The translations under genes and the position numbers were made by a program. Positions 18,929 to 28,855 of a DNA stretch of 64,000 nt are shown piece by piece (position 1 is the stretch's first letter; the number at the start of each line of letters is the position of its first letter). The notes under the pieces are model-generated. The model had not been told where the DNA came from and made no database searches. It worked only from the letters and a program-made list of their open reading frames with translations. The DNA comes from Amycolatopsis balhimycina FH 1894 (lineage in GTDB: Bacteria > Actinomycetota > Actinomycetes > Mycobacteriales > Pseudonocardiaceae), in the NCBI RefSeq assembly GCF_000384295.1, contig NZ_KB913037.1, positions 2,275,975-2,339,974 of the forward strand. Direction: 5' to 3'.

Positions 18929-19402
18929 CTAGCCCGCATCCCGCGGCAACGGAGTTCCCCAGTCGGCGCCGAGGATTTCGCGCAGCTGCTCGACCCGGTC
19001 CAGGCCCAGGCGCTTCGCCAGTTCGTCTTCGAGCTCGACGAGAACCTTGCGCGCGGCACGCAGCCGGTCGGCAGCTCTGGCGGTCGGACGGACCAGCTTG
19101 CTGCGCGCCGACGACGGATCCGGCCCGACTTCCAGCAGGTCGGCCTGGACCAGTTCACGCACCGCCTGGTGCGCCGACTGGCGCGTGGTGCCCATGCGCC
19201 GGGCCAGCTCCGCGATCGAGGTCCCGTCCCAGTCGACCTGGGCAAACATCTCGAACTGCCCCATGCTCAGCGCCGGATCGCCCTGGAGCGCGAGCCGCGA
19301 CTGCACGCCGTCCCGGTACCACCGGTAGGCCTTTCTGACCAAGGGCCCCAGGAGGGGACCGTCCTGGTCGAGCGTTTCGAACGCGGTTCTCTGCTGCGGC
19401 AT
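18929..19402 (-). CDS. MarR-family transcriptional regulator
   Basis: 157 residues. The winged helix is seen in TSIAELARRMGTTRQSAHQA and the following PDPSSARSKLVRPT wing. It is divergent from an SDR gene, and a perfect palindrome lies in the short gap, so it probably represses that gene. An alternative ATG at 19414 would add four residues and start within a few bases of the palindrome; the ATG at 19402 was chosen because GGGAAG lies just before it. It is only distantly related to the two other MarR proteins in the window. Confidence 0.9.
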   Translation of the reverse strand: MPQQRTAFETLDQDGPLLGPLVRKAYRWYRDGVQSRLALQGDPALSMGQFEMFAQVDWDGTSIAELARRMGTTRQSAHQAVRELVQADLLEVGPDPSSARSKLVRPTARAADRLRAARKVLVELEDELAKRLGLDRVEQLREILGADWGTPLPRDAG

Positions 19403-19417
19403 GCTTCCCAGCATACC

Positions 19418-19432
19418 GTCAGGTACCCTGAC
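19418..19432. promoter_or_regulatory. Palindrome in the MarR/SDR divergent promoter
   Basis: GTCAGG - TAC - CCTGAC is a perfect 6-bp inverted repeat in the 45-base gap between the two start codons. The gap is so short that one protein bound here would affect both genes. Confidence 0.55.
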
Positions 19433-19447
19433 AGTGTGCTGACATCG

Positions 19448-20203
19448 ATGACAAAAGTAGCGGTGATCACCGGAGCGAGCCGCGGAATCGGCGCGGCGGC
19501 GGCGGTGGAGTTCGGCCGGCGCGGCTATGCCGTGGTGGTCAACTACCACAGCCGCAAGGACGCGGCGGACGCCGTGGTCGAGGCGGTCGAACAGGCCGGC
19601 GGCAAGGGAATCGCCGTCCCCGGCGACATGCGTATGCGGGACGAGGCGGCCGGTCTGATCAACGCGGCGGTCGAGCACTTCGGCCGCGTGGACACCCTGG
19701 TGTGCAACGCCGCGATCCAGGTCAAGCGGGCCGCGTTCGCCGACCTGCCATGGGACGATTTCGCCGCCAAAGTGACCGACGAACTGGCCGCCTCCTACCA
19801 CGTCACGCAGCTCGCCCTGCCGATCATGCGGGAGCAGCGCTACGGCCGCCTGGTGTACGTGTCCAGCGGCATGGCGGAAGGCCCGGGCGCCCCGGACATG
19901 ATCGGGCACGGTACGGCGAAAGCCGCGCTGAACACCTTCGCCCGCTACATCGCGCACGAAGAAGGACCGCACCGCATCATCGCCAACGTCGTGGCACCCG
20001 GCTACGTCCGCACCGACGCCACCGCGGCGGCGGCCACGGCGCTCAGGGGCATCGAAGCGAGGATCACCGAGCACTCCCCGCTGCGCAGGGTGGCGGACCC
20101 GGTCGACATCGGCCGCGTGATCGCCATGTTCGGCAGTGAGGACTGCAGTTACGCCACCGGCGTCGTGGTGCCGGTGAACGGCGGCATCATGCTGGCGCAC
20201 TGA
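19448..20203 (+). CDS. Short-chain dehydrogenase-like protein lacking the catalytic Tyr
   Basis: 251 residues from ATG 19448; an in-frame GTG at 19436 is an alternative. The NAD(P) motif ITGASRGIGAAAAVEFG, the CNAAIQ motif and the Ser of YVSSGMAEG are all present. The active-site YxxxK motif is altered: the Tyr position is His (GHGTAK, codon at 19907-19909). The C-terminal GVVVPVNGGI end is normal. The protein may have different chemistry, weak activity or a binding role. It is divergent from a MarR gene that likely controls it. Confidence 0.88.
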   Translation: MTKVAVITGASRGIGAAAAVEFGRRGYAVVVNYHSRKDAADAVVEAVEQAGGKGIAVPGDMRMRDEAAGLINAAVEHFGRVDTLVCNAAIQVKRAAFADLPWDDFAAKVTDELAASYHVTQLALPIMREQRYGRLVYVSSGMAEGPGAPDMIGHGTAKAALNTFARYIAHEEGPHRIIANVVAPGYVRTDATAAAATALRGIEARITEHSPLRRVADPVDIGRVIAMFGSEDCSYATGVVVPVNGGIMLAH

Positions 20204-20236
20204 GAGAGCTGCCCGCTCGCAGCCGGACTGGCGTCG

Positions 20237-21115
20237 CTAGCGGGCGCTCTCGTCGGCCGAGGTGTCGATCTGGGTGGCGGCCCAGCTGGCGAGCAGGGCC
20301 AGCGCGTCACCGGACGGGGTGCCGGGTTCGGCGGTGTAGGCGGTCAGGGTGAGCTGTTCGCTGCTACCACTGAGCAGATCCATCGCGTCGAAATCGAGAT
20401 CCAGCGCACCGGCCACCGGGTGCCGGAAGGATTTGACGCCCGCACGGTGCAACCGGACGTTGTGCGCACCCCATCGGGTGCGGAAGGCGTCGCTGCGCGT
20501 GGCGAGTTCGCCGATGAGCTCGGACAGCTCGCGGCTGTGCGGATCGCGCCCGGCCTCGGTGCGCAGCAACGCCACCGTCGTGTCCGCCGCGTCGTCCCGA
20601 TCGGGGTAGAAGTCCTCGGCGCGGGGATCGAGGAAATTGAACCGCGCGATGTTCGCCCGGTGCGCCGGAACGTCGAGTACCGGGGCGTACAGCGCGCGCC
20701 CGAGCGCGTTGATCGCGAGGATGTCCAACCGACCGTTGCGCACGAAAGCCGCGGCCGTGGTCATCGAGTCGAGCAGGCGTTGCACGCTGGGCCGCAGCGT
20801 CGGCTTGGTGCGACGCCGCGGTGCCTTGGTGGTCTTGGCCGCACGGGCGAGGTTGAACAGGTGCGTTCGTTCGGCCTCGTCCAGCTGCAGGGCGCGGGAG
20901 ACCGCGTCGATGACCTCTTCGGACACTCCACTGATGTGTCCTTTTTCCAGCCGCGTGTACCAGTCCGTGCTCACCCCTGCCAGGATGGCGACCTCCTCGC
21001 GGCGCAGTCCTGGCACGCGCCGTCGGCCGCCACCCGGCGGCAGGCCCGCCTGCTCCGGGGTGATCTTGGCGCGCCTGGTGGTGAGGAAGTCCCGGATCTC
21101 CGCTCGGTGGTCCAT
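20237..21115 (-). CDS. Helix-turn-helix regulator, MmyB-like
   Basis: 292 residues from ATG 21115. The N-terminal XRE-type domain contains VPGLRREEVAILAGVSTDWY and TRLEKGH; the rest is the MmyB-like ligand-binding domain (RNGRLDILAINALGRAL, PVAGALDLDFDAMDL, LTLTAYTAEPGTPS). This actinobacterial family is often divergent from and controlling a redox or export operon. Here the divergent neighbour is the MFS exporter at 21295. A second member lies at 27261-28151. The motif GGGGGAG-N8-CCCC lies 36 bases upstream of its start. Confidence 0.92.
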   Translation of the reverse strand: MDHRAEIRDFLTTRRAKITPEQAGLPPGGGRRRVPGLRREEVAILAGVSTDWYTRLEKGHISGVSEEVIDAVSRALQLDEAERTHLFNLARAAKTTKAPRRRTKPTLRPSVQRLLDSMTTAAAFVRNGRLDILAINALGRALYAPVLDVPAHRANIARFNFLDPRAEDFYPDRDDAADTTVALLRTEAGRDPHSRELSELIGELATRSDAFRTRWGAHNVRLHRAGVKSFRHPVAGALDLDFDAMDLLSGSSEQLTLTAYTAEPGTPSGDALALLASWAATQIDTSADESAR

Positions 21116-21150
21116 ATAAGCCACCGTACGACGCTCCGCCCGTTGGAAGA

Positions 21151-21169
21151 GGGGTCGAATTTCTCCCCC
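21151..21169 (-). promoter_or_regulatory. Shared promoter motif GGGGGAG-N8-CCCC
   Basis: Read on the minus strand, GGGGGAG, eight bases, then CCCC. The same spacing recurs at 29331-29349 in another divergent promoter. It sits between the MmyB-like regulator and the MFS exporter operon, a position suited to an operator. Confidence 0.4.
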
Positions 21170-21294
21170 GATAACTCCGCCCTCCCACGCGGGCCCGGTG
21201 TTAGGTTTTGTCGAGGGTGGCCGCGCAGTTCGGCCGGCGAATATCAGACAACCGAGACCGAATTCCCCATTCGTGTACCAGGAGACCTTTCCGC

Positions 21295-22701
21295 ATGTCC
21301 TTTCCGGTGGCCGCCGGCAGCGCGGAACGCTGCGCCGGCCCCGCGGGTGCTCCGGCGCAAGCACGCCCGGCACTGATCGCGGCCGTGCTCGGGTTCTTCG
21401 TGATCACCCTCGACGCGGTCGTGGTCAACGTGGCGCTGCCGTCGATCCGGGCCGATCTCGGCGGCAGCGTGGCCGGGCTGCAGTGGGTGATCGACGCCTA
21501 CACCGTGTTGTTCGCCGCACTGCTCCTCACGGCGGGCTCTCTGACGGACCGGACCGGAGCTCGCCGGACGTTCGGCGCCGGCTTGGCGGGGTTCGTGCTG
21601 GCGTCGGTGGCCTGCGGCCTCTCGCCGACGCTGGCGGCGCTGGTGGCGGCACGGTTCGTACAGGGTAGCGCGGCGGCAGTGATGACACCGTCGTCGATGG
21701 CGATGATCCGCCAGGCGTTTCCCGAGCCGGTGACGCGCGGGCGGGCGCTGGCCATGTGGGCGATGGGGGGTGCGGTCGCCTCCTCGTCCGGGCCCGTTCT
21801 GGGCGGGGTGCTCGACGCGATCGACTGGCGGTGGATCTTCTTCGTCAACGTGCCCGTCGGCGCGTTGGCACTCCTGCTGCTCACTCGTGTTTCCCGGTCG
21901 TCCCGCCGTCCCGCCCCGGTCGACGCGGTGGGCCAGGTCACCGGCGTGCTCGCGATGGGCGGGCTGACCTACGGCGCAATAGAGGCCGGGACGGCGGGCC
22001 TGACGGCGCCCCGGGTGCTGGGCGCGTTCGCGATCGCCGTGGCGGCGCTGACGCTGTTCGTGGTGACGGAGCGGAGGGTGGCACATCCGATGACGCCGCC
22101 CGGGTTGTTCCGCTCCCCCACTGTGGTGATCATCGTGGCTACCGGGTTCGCGTTCATGGTGTGCTACTTCGGGTTGCCGTTCGTGTTCAGCCTCTGGTTC
22201 CAGGAGGTTCGAGGACTGTCCGCGTTGGCCACCGGCGTGGCGTTCCTGCCGATGATGCTGATCGGCGCGGCATTGACGCCGTTCTCGGCCCGGCTGGCGG
22301 AACGCTTCGGCCACAAGGTGCTCATCGTGGCCGGGCTGCTGTCGATGACGGCCGGATCGATCGTGCTGAGCCTGCTCCCGGCCTCGACTCCGCTCTGGGC
22401 GTTGTCGGCTCTGATGATGCTGGTCGGGCTCGGCGGCCCGCTGGTTTCGCCGCCCGCCGCCACCGTCCTGCTCGATGCCGTCACCGCCCGTGACACCGGG
22501 ACCGCGTCCGGTGTGTTCAACACCAGCCGCCAGGTCGGCGGCGCGCTCGCGGTCGCGGTGTTCGGCGCGCTGCTGGCCGACCCGGCCACGTTCCAGCAGG
22601 GAGTGCGCACCAGCCTGCTGCTCGCCGCGGCGGTCGCCGCCACGACCGCGATCGCCGCCCTGCGGTTGCGCATTGTCCGGACCACGCTGACGGACACCTG
22701 A
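21295..22701 (+). CDS. MFS drug exporter, DHA2 (14-TM) family
   Basis: 468 residues; about 14 membrane segments. Diagnostic pieces are ITLDAVVVNVALPSI in TM1, the motif A loop GSLTDRTGARRTF, and the motif C-like GGAVASSSGPVLGGVL. DHA2 transporters use the proton gradient to export drugs or toxic metabolites across the inner membrane. ATG 21295 follows CAGGAGACC. It begins a row of genes on this strand (DUF2255, carboxymuconolactone-decarboxylase-like, two aldo/keto reductases) with short gaps, probably one operon under the divergent MmyB-like regulator. Confidence 0.92.
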   Translation: MSFPVAAGSAERCAGPAGAPAQARPALIAAVLGFFVITLDAVVVNVALPSIRADLGGSVAGLQWVIDAYTVLFAALLLTAGSLTDRTGARRTFGAGLAGFVLASVACGLSPTLAALVAARFVQGSAAAVMTPSSMAMIRQAFPEPVTRGRALAMWAMGGAVASSSGPVLGGVLDAIDWRWIFFVNVPVGALALLLLTRVSRSSRRPAPVDAVGQVTGVLAMGGLTYGAIEAGTAGLTAPRVLGAFAIAVAALTLFVVTERRVAHPMTPPGLFRSPTVVIIVATGFAFMVCYFGLPFVFSLWFQEVRGLSALATGVAFLPMMLIGAALTPFSARLAERFGHKVLIVAGLLSMTAGSIVLSLLPASTPLWALSALMMLVGLGGPLVSPPAATVLLDAVTARDTGTASGVFNTSRQVGGALAVAVFGALLADPATFQQGVRTSLLLAAAVAATTAIAALRLRIVRTTLTDT

Positions 22702-22717
22702 AGATGAAGGGCGCCAG

Positions 22718-23092
22718 ATGACCGACTGGACCGACCAGGAACTGGACCGCATCGGCACTGCCGAAGAGCTGGAGATCACCACCCGCCGCGGCGACGGGTC
22801 GCTGCGCACGTGGGTGCCGATCTGGAGCGTGCGAGTCGGCGACAGCCTGTACGTGCGCTCCTACCGCGGCACTGAGGGCGGCTGGTACCGGCATGCGGCC
22901 GGCCAGGGCATCGCTCGTGTCCGCGCGACCGGCGTCGAACGCGACGTCACCGTCGAGCCCACCGGCGAAGACACGCCCGCGATCGACGACGCCTACCGCG
23001 GCAAGTACGCCCGCTACGCCGGCAGCCACCTGCCCCCGATGCTGTCCGACCGAGCCTCGGCCACCACGCTGCGGCTGCGGCCCCGCGACTGA
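22718..23092 (+). CDS. DUF2255 family protein
   Basis: 124 residues. The sequence (LDRIGTAEELEITTRR, WVPIWSVRVGDSLYVRSYRG, GGWYRHAAGQG) matches DUF2255, a small family with a split-barrel, pyridoxamine-oxidase-like look often found beside reductases. It may bind a flavin or another cofactor. It lies 16 bases after the exporter and 33 before the next gene. No catalytic residue can be assigned. Confidence 0.85.
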   Translation: MTDWTDQELDRIGTAEELEITTRRGDGSLRTWVPIWSVRVGDSLYVRSYRGTEGGWYRHAAGQGIARVRATGVERDVTVEPTGEDTPAIDDAYRGKYARYAGSHLPPMLSDRASATTLRLRPRD

Positions 23093-23125
23093 CAACGGAA
23101 CACCCGGCAAAAGGAGAAAGTGGAC

Positions 23126-24446
<1,321 letters not shown>

Positions 24447-24479
24447 GCCGGAGATCCTCGACCAGCTCGGAGGAGCAGA

Positions 24480-25469
24480 ATGGACTATCAGCATCTCGGC
24501 CGCACCGGCCTGCGGGTCAGCCGGCTCGGCCTGGGCACGATGAATTTCGGCATGACGACCGATCAGCCCGGTGCCTTCGAAATCATGGACACCGCCCTGG
24601 CGATGGGGATCAACTTCATCGACACGGCGGACGTCTACGGCGGACCTCAGTCGCCGGACATGGAGAAGGGCTACGGGGTCTCGGAAGAGATCATCGGCCG
24701 CTGGCTTTCCCAGAGCGGTGGCCGGCGCGAGCGGATTGTGCTGGCGACCAAGGTCTACCAGCCGATGGACACCGGGCCCAACGACCGGCGGCTTTCGGCC
24801 TACCACATTCGCCGGGCGTGCGACGAGAGCCTCCGCCGGCTCCGGACCGACCACATCGATCTCTACCAGATGCACCACATCGATCGGTCCACGCCGTGGG
24901 AGGAGATCTGGCAGGCGATGGACCAGCTCGTGCGCGAGGGCAAGGTGACCTACCTCGGCAGCAGCAACTTCGCCGGCTGGGACATCGCCACCGCACAGAA
25001 CGCCGCCACCACGCGAAACATGCTCGGCTTGGTGTCGGAGCAGAGCTTGTACAACCTCGCCTCCCGGACCGTCGAGCTGGAGATGATCCCGGCTCTTCGC
25101 CACTACGGTGTCGGGCTCATCCCCTGGAGTCCGCTTGCCGGTGGCCTTCTGGCCGGCGTCTTGCGGAAGGCGAACGAAGGCCGCCGCGCCGACGAGCAGC
25201 TGCAGCGACAGGTCGAGCGGCATCGCCCCCAGCTCGAACGATACGAGGCGCTCTGCGCGGAACTCGGCGAGCAGCCCGCCGACGTCGCGCTGGCGTGGCT
25301 GCTGCGGAACCCGGTCGTGACCGCCACGATCGTCGGGCCACGAACCAGCGAGCAGCTCAACCGCAGCCGGCGTGCGCTGGAGATATCCTTCTCCGAGGAG
25401 ACGCTCCGAGAGCTGGACGACATCTGGCCGGGCCCGGGAGGCGAAGCCCCGCAAGCCTACGCTTGGTAG
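24480..25469 (+). CDS. Aldo/keto reductase (Kvbeta/YghZ-like subtype)
   Basis: 329 residues from ATG 24480 with GGAGGAGC upstream. The barrel shows LGLGTMNFG, IDTADVYGG with the catalytic Tyr, LYQMHHIDRSTPWEE and a C-terminal TATIVGPRTSEQL cofactor motif. This subtype includes YghZ and L-glyceraldehyde-3-phosphate reductase-like enzymes. It is the last gene of the exporter operon. Its final 13 bases overlap the end of the decayed PadR gene on the other strand. Confidence 0.93.
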   Translation: MDYQHLGRTGLRVSRLGLGTMNFGMTTDQPGAFEIMDTALAMGINFIDTADVYGGPQSPDMEKGYGVSEEIIGRWLSQSGGRRERIVLATKVYQPMDTGPNDRRLSAYHIRRACDESLRRLRTDHIDLYQMHHIDRSTPWEEIWQAMDQLVREGKVTYLGSSNFAGWDIATAQNAATTRNMLGLVSEQSLYNLASRTVELEMIPALRHYGVGLIPWSPLAGGLLAGVLRKANEGRRADEQLQRQVERHRPQLERYEALCAELGEQPADVALAWLLRNPVVTATIVGPRTSEQLNRSRRALEISFSEETLRELDDIWPGPGGEAPQAYAW

Positions 25470-25830
25470 CGGTCGCCCCGATCTTCGCCTTCGGACCAAG
25501 AAATGCGGTCGGCTTCCAGGTCTTCGATCAGCTTCGCTGCCCAGTCCACTTCGGACTGCCGCTGGTGGTGCGCGAACCCGAAGTCCGACCAGGACACCTG
25601 GGGCAGCTCGCTCTCGCGCAGTTCCGCCACGATGACGTCGTCGGCCGCGATCCGCGCGTGCAGATTCGTCACTCGTGTCATGAGCTGGTCCAGGAAGTCG
25701 TGCCGGCCGAGCGCATGCCCGCCGACAGGGCGGGCTCAGCTTCGCCCTTCCGGTTCCCCGGACGCCGGCGCACGACCTGCGTCGCCTCGTACGGGTGCAT
25801 CGGCCGGTGGCTCAAGAGTGTTCGAGGATC
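25457..25830 (-). pseudogene. Split, internally deleted PadR-family regulator
   Basis: Two adjacent minus-strand frames carry opposite ends of a PadR protein. The first (about 25678-25830) contains TLLSHRPMHPYEATQVVRRR, the N-terminal winged-helix start typical of PadR, then loses similarity and ends at TGA. The second (25457-25681, ATG overlapping that TGA) reads RVTNLHARIAADD, then LPQVSWSDFGFAHHQRQSEV and DWAAKLIEDLEADRISW, matching the PadR C-terminal dimerisation helices. The rest of the winged helix and the first half of the dimer domain are missing. The 74-residue second part could still be translated but would not bind DNA. Confidence 0.65.
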
Positions 25831-25853
25831 ACCATGGCGCGGTGAGCGGGCTA

Positions 25854-26648
25854 TCAGGGCGCCGCGGTGGCATACCGCTCGGCCAGGGACGACCGGCTGC
25901 CCGCGGCGAGCAGCGCCCGTTCGGCCTCCTGGAGCCGATCCAGGGCCTCGGGCCCGGCCAAGCCCGGTACGCAGACCGTTTCCCGGCGGGCGACGGCGAC
26001 CGCGGCCGCCGTCGCGACCTCCTCGGGGGTCATCGCGTCCGGGCGGTTCCGGTTGGCTCCGCCGGACCACTCGGTCGCCACCTGGCCCGGGCAGACCACC
26101 GTGGCGTGGACCCCGCTGCCGGCCAGCTCCCCCGCCAGGGTCCGGACGAACGTGACGGTCGCGGACTTCGCGGCCGCGTACAGGGTGCGGGCCGGCATCC
26201 CGGGAGCACTCAGGCCCCCGCTGAAGGCGAGCAGCGACGCGACCGCCATGATGCCGCCCTCTCCCCGGGCGAGGAGGGAGGGCAGCACGGCGTGGGCGAG
26301 GGTGACCGGAGCAGTGGCGTTCAGCCGCCACAACGCGTCGAGATCGGCGGCCGGCACGTTCTGCAGCGGTGCATAGCCGGACGCCCCGGCGTTGGAGATC
26401 AGCAACCGCACGTCCCCCGCGGCAGCCCGCTCCGCGGCGGCCGCCAGCCCCTCGGGCGTGGAGAGGTCGGCGGCGAGGGTCTCCACCGCGGCACCTCGCT
26501 CGCCGGCCCGCGTGGCGACCTCCTGGAGGCGATCACGCCGCCGCGCGAGCAACACGAGGTCGTGGCCGCGCTCGGCGAAGGTCAAGGCCATTGCGGCACC
26601 GATGCCGCTGCTGGCGCCGGTGATCAGGGCGAGAGGTCGATTCGTCAT
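25854..26648 (-). CDS. Short-chain dehydrogenase/reductase
   Basis: 264 residues with a complete SDR pattern: LITGASSGIGAAMALTFA, SNAGASGY for the NAG motif, AVASLLAFSG with the Ser, and LYAAAKSA with the catalytic Tyr and Lys. It belongs to the DltE/YciK-like classical SDRs and would reduce or oxidise a carbonyl with NAD(P)H. It is divergent from the MarR gene at 26721; the palindrome in the gap, 11 bases from its ATG, makes direct repression by that MarR likely. Confidence 0.92.
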   Translation of the reverse strand: MTNRPLALITGASSGIGAAMALTFAERGHDLVLLARRRDRLQEVATRAGERGAAVETLAADLSTPEGLAAAAERAAAGDVRLLISNAGASGYAPLQNVPAADLDALWRLNATAPVTLAHAVLPSLLARGEGGIMAVASLLAFSGGLSAPGMPARTLYAAAKSATVTFVRTLAGELAGSGVHATVVCPGQVATEWSGGANRNRPDAMTPEEVATAAAVAVARRETVCVPGLAGPEALDRLQEAERALLAAGSRSSLAERYATAAP

Positions 26649-26658
26649 GCCGTCACTC

Positions 26659-26674
26659 TATCAAGTTCTTGATA
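26659..26674. promoter_or_regulatory. Palindromic operator candidate for MarR
   Basis: TATCAAG - TT - CTTGATA is a perfect 7-bp inverted repeat between the SDR and MarR starts. It shares the ATCAAG-N2-CTTGAT core with the site at 9814-9831, which lies near the paralogous MarR. Confidence 0.65.
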
Positions 26675-26720
26675 CATGACAAGTGCTAGGCAAACAGCAA
26701 GCACCTGTACGCTGTCGGGT

Positions 26721-27212
26721 GTGAGCAGCAGAATCAAGCCCGGTTCGGGCCAGGATGCACCCGGCGAGGAATCCCTCGATCGGGTGACATGGGCGTTGCG
26801 CCGGGCCGACCTGGCCATGCAGGCGGCCAAGGAGCCGCCGCTGCGCGCGGTCGGCGTGCCCGGCTCCCAGTACCAGGTGCTGATCAACTTGGAAACCGTC
26901 CCCGGGATCACCGCGGCGGAACTGGCCCGGCTGGTCGGCATCACCCCGCAGGCGGTCGCCCTGCTGACGGCGAAGCTGCTCGACCAGGGACTGATCGAGC
27001 GACGCGCCCACCCGCGGCACCGCACCGTGCAGGAACTCCACCTGACCGAGGCGGGCCGGACGGAGCTGAACAAGGCCGAGCACATCATCGGCGACCTCGA
27101 ACGGCACGTGCGCGAATCCCTGGGGGCGCAGCGGTACAAGCAGCTCCGCGCGCTCCTGAACCAGGTCATCGACGACCTTCCGAAGTGGACCCCGCCGGAC
27201 CCGCGTCCGTGA
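26721..27212 (+). CDS. MarR-family transcriptional regulator (paralogue of 8339-8800)
   Basis: 163 residues from a GTG at 26721. The winged helix is ITAAELARLVGITPQAVALL with wing RRAHPRHRTVQELHLTEAG. It shares DRVTWALRRA and most of the DNA-binding domain with the MarR at 8339-8800, including the recognition helix core GVTPQAVA/GITPQAVA, which fits the nearly identical palindromes near both genes. It probably represses the divergent SDR and itself. An MmyB-like regulator follows 48 bases downstream. Confidence 0.92.
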   Translation: MSSRIKPGSGQDAPGEESLDRVTWALRRADLAMQAAKEPPLRAVGVPGSQYQVLINLETVPGITAAELARLVGITPQAVALLTAKLLDQGLIERRAHPRHRTVQELHLTEAGRTELNKAEHIIGDLERHVRESLGAQRYKQLRALLNQVIDDLPKWTPPDPRP

Positions 27213-27260
27213 GGTCACTCGTCCGGTGCGACGTTCCCGCCGAGGAGGCACACTGAAGCC

Positions 27261-28151
27261 ATGAGCAGCGACAACGGCCGGCTGAAGGAAGTCGGGGACT
27301 TCCTGCGGGCGCGGCGCGCCGAGCTGAGCCCGCAGATCGTCGGACTGGCCGCCGGCCCGGTGACCCGGCGGGTGCCGGGCCTGCGCCGTGAGGAGGTGGC
27401 CCGGCTCGCGGCGATCAGCACGGACTACTACCGGCGGCTGGAGCAGGGCCGGATAGCGGCGTCCGGGCCGGTGCTGGACCAGCTGGCCCAGGTGCTGCGG
27501 CTCGACGACGACCAGCGGGCCTACCTGTTCGAGCTGGCCGGGAAGCCCGCCGGCAAGCCGCGTGTCACGCAGGCCCGGGCGATCAGCCCGCAGCTGCGCC
27601 GGCTGCTCGACCAGATGCCGGAAGCCGCCGCGCTGGTGCTCGGCAGCGGCATGGACATCCTCGCCTGGAACCGCCTGGCCGCCGCGCTGATCACCGATTT
27701 CGCCCGGATCCCCGAACACGAGCGCAATTACGTGCGAGTGGTGTTCACCGACCCCGCGATGCGCACGCTCTACCCGGACTGGGCGGACGTCGCCCGCAAA
27801 GCGGTCACGAACCTGCACATGGACGCCGCCCGGCACCCGGACGACCCCCGGCTCACCGAGCTGGTGCGGGAACTGTCCACCCGGGACGCCGACTTCCGGG
27901 ACTGGTGGCACGGTCAGCACGTCACGAGCAAGGGCCAGGGCACGAAACGGTTCCACCACCCGGTCGTCGGCGACCTCACCCTCGACTGGGACACGCTCAT
28001 CTGCGACACGGCCCCGGACCAGCACGTGATCGTGCTGACCGCCGAGCCTGGCACCCCCTCGCACGACGCGCTGCGCATCCTGGCCTCCTGGAACGGCGAG
28101 GAGGTGCCGGACGGCGACGGAACCCTCGCCGCCCGGCAACCACTGCCCTAG
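27261..28151 (+). CDS. Helix-turn-helix regulator, MmyB-like
   Basis: 296 residues. The HTH has VPGLRREEVARLAAISTDYY and RRLEQGR; the ligand-binding part has LGSGMDILAWNRLAAALI, HPVVGDLTLDWDTL and IVLTAEPGTPSHDALR. It is a paralogue of the regulator at 20237-21115. It is convergent with the DJ-1-like gene, only five bases apart. The redox genes at 28157-30443 are possible targets; their divergent promoter carries the GGGGGAG-N8-CCCC motif also found near the first paralogue. Confidence 0.92.
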   Translation: MSSDNGRLKEVGDFLRARRAELSPQIVGLAAGPVTRRVPGLRREEVARLAAISTDYYRRLEQGRIAASGPVLDQLAQVLRLDDDQRAYLFELAGKPAGKPRVTQARAISPQLRRLLDQMPEAAALVLGSGMDILAWNRLAAALITDFARIPEHERNYVRVVFTDPAMRTLYPDWADVARKAVTNLHMDAARHPDDPRLTELVRELSTRDADFRDWWHGQHVTSKGQGTKRFHHPVVGDLTLDWDTLICDTAPDQHVIVLTAEPGTPSHDALRILASWNGEEVPDGDGTLAARQPLP

Positions 28152-28156
28152 GCGGG

Positions 28157-28855
28157 TCAGCTCAGGGCTTTCACCAGTTCCCCGGCCAGCGGGACGGCCG
28201 AGGCCGGGTTCTGTCCGGTGTAGAGGGTGCGGTCGACCTCGACGTGCGGGCCGAAGGGTTCGCCCTCGCGGTAGTCCGCGCCCAGATCGCCGACCAGCCG
28301 ATCCTGCAACAGCCATTTCGCCCGGTCGGCGAGACCGTTCAGCTTTTCCTCGGCGTTGCTCAGGCCGGTCAGGCGGTAGCCGGCGAACGGGGATTTCCCG
28401 GCACCGTCGACAGTGGCCAGCAAAGCCGCCGGACCGTGGCAGACCAGGGCCAGCGGCTTGCCCGAGGCCAGCCAGGCGGTAAGGAGTTTCCCGGACGCCG
28501 CGTCGTCGGGCAGGTCCTCCATCGGTCCCCACCCGCCGGGGACGAACACGGCGTCGTAGTCCTCGACGCGCACGTCCTCGATCCGCATCGGGCGTGCCAG
28601 TTCGGTGGCGTCGCGCAACAGGGTCTTCATCCGCTCCGCGCCCTCGGGGCCGCCGTTGAACTCGGGGGTGAGGCTCGCGGGGTCGGCCGTCGGCGGGACA
28701 CCGCCCGGTGTCGCCGCCGCGATCTCGTAACCCGCCTGGGTGAACACTTCGTACGGGCCGAGGGCTTCTTCGGCCCAGAACCCGGTCGGCTGCCGGGTCC
28801 CGTCGGCCAGCGTCCAGTGGGTGGCCGCGGTGATCAGGTAGAGAATCTTCGTCAT
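28157..28855 (-). CDS. DJ-1/PfpI superfamily protein (Hsp31-like)
   Basis: 232 residues. The nucleophile elbow LALVCHGPAALL contains the conserved Cys, followed by the His of this superfamily. FVPGGWGPMEDLPDD and GFWAEEALGPYEVF are typical of the Hsp31/glyoxalase III and class I amidotransferase-like group. Such proteins act as glyoxalases, chaperones or isocyanide hydratases. Its ATG overlaps the stop of the SnoaL-like gene (ATGA), so the two are co-translated. Confidence 0.9.
   Translation of the reverse strand: MTKILYLITAATHWTLADGTRQPTGFWAEEALGPYEVFTQAGYEIAAATPGGVPPTADPASLTPEFNGGPEGAERMKTLLRDATELARPMRIEDVRVEDYDAVFVPGGWGPMEDLPDDAASGKLLTAWLASGKPLALVCHGPAALLATVDGAGKSPFAGYRLTGLSNAEEKLNGLADRAKWLLQDRLVGDLGADYREGEPFGPHVEVDRTLYTGQNPASAVPLAGELVKALS

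Noticed and set aside
20211..20245. GCCCGCT/AGCGGGC repeat between the SDR and MmyB-like genes as a terminator
   Set aside because: The arms are short, the loop is 21 bases and one arm runs into the coding region; too weak to list.
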